Positions 63,695 to 64,000 of a stretch of 64,000 bases of DNA are shown piece after piece. Position numbers and translations under genes: made by a program. Origin of the DNA: Dinoroseobacter sp039192165 (GTDB taxonomy: Bacteria; Pseudomonadota; Alphaproteobacteria; Rhodobacterales; Rhodobacteraceae); assembly GCA_039192165.1 (NCBI GenBank), contig JBCCXD010000015.1, positions 1 through 64,000 on the forward strand, read 5' to 3'. The notes below the pieces were generated by a model, which saw nothing but the letters and a program-made list of their open reading frames with translations, was not told where the DNA came from and did not search any database. The first letter of the stretch is position 1; every line of letters begins with the position of its first letter.

Positions 63695-64000
63695 CCATCT
63701 CTCCGCTACCCACACGCTCTCTTGACGCGTTCTATTACACGGACCCTCACATCTTCGCAGTCGAACGGTCCGGGCTGCTCGCCCGCACATGGCAGTTTGC
63801 TGGACATGCCAGCCAGCTGGAGAACCCGGGTGACTACTTCGCTTTTGAACTGGCCGGAGAAAGCCTGTTTTCCATCATGGGGCGCGACGGCGCTATCCGG
63901 ACCTTCTACAATGTTTGTCAGCACCGCGCGCATCAATTGGTTGAAGGATCTGGCACCACCCGTGTTGTCGTTTGCCCCTATCATGCATGGACCTATGAAC
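63691..64000 (+). CDS. Rieske oxygenase alpha subunit (amine demethylase-like), partial
   Basis: 103 residues are visible before the right edge. The Rieske iron-sulfur motif is C76-Q-H78, 16 residues, C95-P-Y-H98, preceded by the typical FYNV strand and followed by AWTYE. It overlaps the RpiR stop (ATGA). Members include stachydrine/proline-betaine demethylases and carnitine oxygenase; with the neighbours, a demethylase of a quaternary amine is likely. The mononuclear iron site is outside the window. Confidence 0.85.
   Translation, partial: MTISPLPTRSLDAFYYTDPHIFAVERSGLLARTWQFAGHASQLENPGDYFAFELAGESLFSIMGRDGAIRTFYNVCQHRAHQLVEGSGTTRVVVCPYHAWTYE

Overview
The window looks like chromosomal DNA of a marine alphaproteobacterium of the Rhodobacterales (Roseobacter-like). 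The clues are a split F0 operon (atpI-B-E-X-F) without F1 genes, an ffh / chorismate mutase / rpsP / rimM neighbourhood, a TRAP-type malonate operon, a two-domain ALDH16 next to deoC, and many dense operons with ATGA or TAATG overlaps. I see no rRNA, tRNA, CRISPR array or intact insertion sequence. The first kilobase is AT-richer than the rest and has no recognisable gene.

Layout. 1-7 kb: a TetR regulator with a near-perfect palindromic operator diverges from an uptake and hydrolysis operon: AtzH/HpxZ-like protein, ABC ATPase, permease, metal-dependent amidohydrolase, VOC protein and NMT1-type binding protein. The likely substrate is a nitrogen-rich, cytosine/triazine/purine-like compound. 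7-10.5 kb: a Tat- or Sec-exported YHS protein and a large MscS channel. 10.5-17 kb: the malonate operon matPQMAB with its divergent GntR regulator and a TTGTATACAA-type operator. 17-21.4 kb: rpe, deoC and ALDH16. 21.4-30.7 kb: housekeeping and small catabolic genes (AI-2E family permease, DUF1523, M20 deacylase with an aldehyde dehydrogenase, PfkB kinase, endonuclease III, AraC-Ogt fusion, OmpA lipoprotein, FadR-type regulator).

30.8-33.4 kb: the F0 ATP synthase operon on the minus strand, facing the FadR-type gene across a shared bidirectional terminator. 33.6-37.5 kb: an orphan membrane protein, ArsR and LysR regulators, a DMT transporter and an azoreductase. 37.5-43.9 kb: ffh behind a hairpin-rich leader, four tandem GNAT acetyltransferases coupled by stop/start overlaps, chorismate mutase, rpsP, rimM and a 2H phosphodiesterase-like protein. 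43.9-48 kb: a major facilitator protein with a histidine-rich tail, divergent from modABC.

48-57.8 kb: an exported phosphatase-like enzyme and an arylsulfatase on the minus strand, an octaheme cytochrome with HEAT/TPR-like repeats on the plus strand, then a membrane-anchored PpiC isomerase and a HupE/UreJ-type membrane protein as a coupled pair, followed by a fused membrane/spermidine synthase-like protein. This is the stretch I find least explained. 57.8-64 kb: a putative quaternary-amine (betaine) catabolic locus with a class III aminotransferase, an HpbD/hydroxyproline-type enolase-superfamily enzyme, a dimethylglycine-dehydrogenase-like demethylase, an RpiR regulator and a Rieske oxygenase cut by the right edge.
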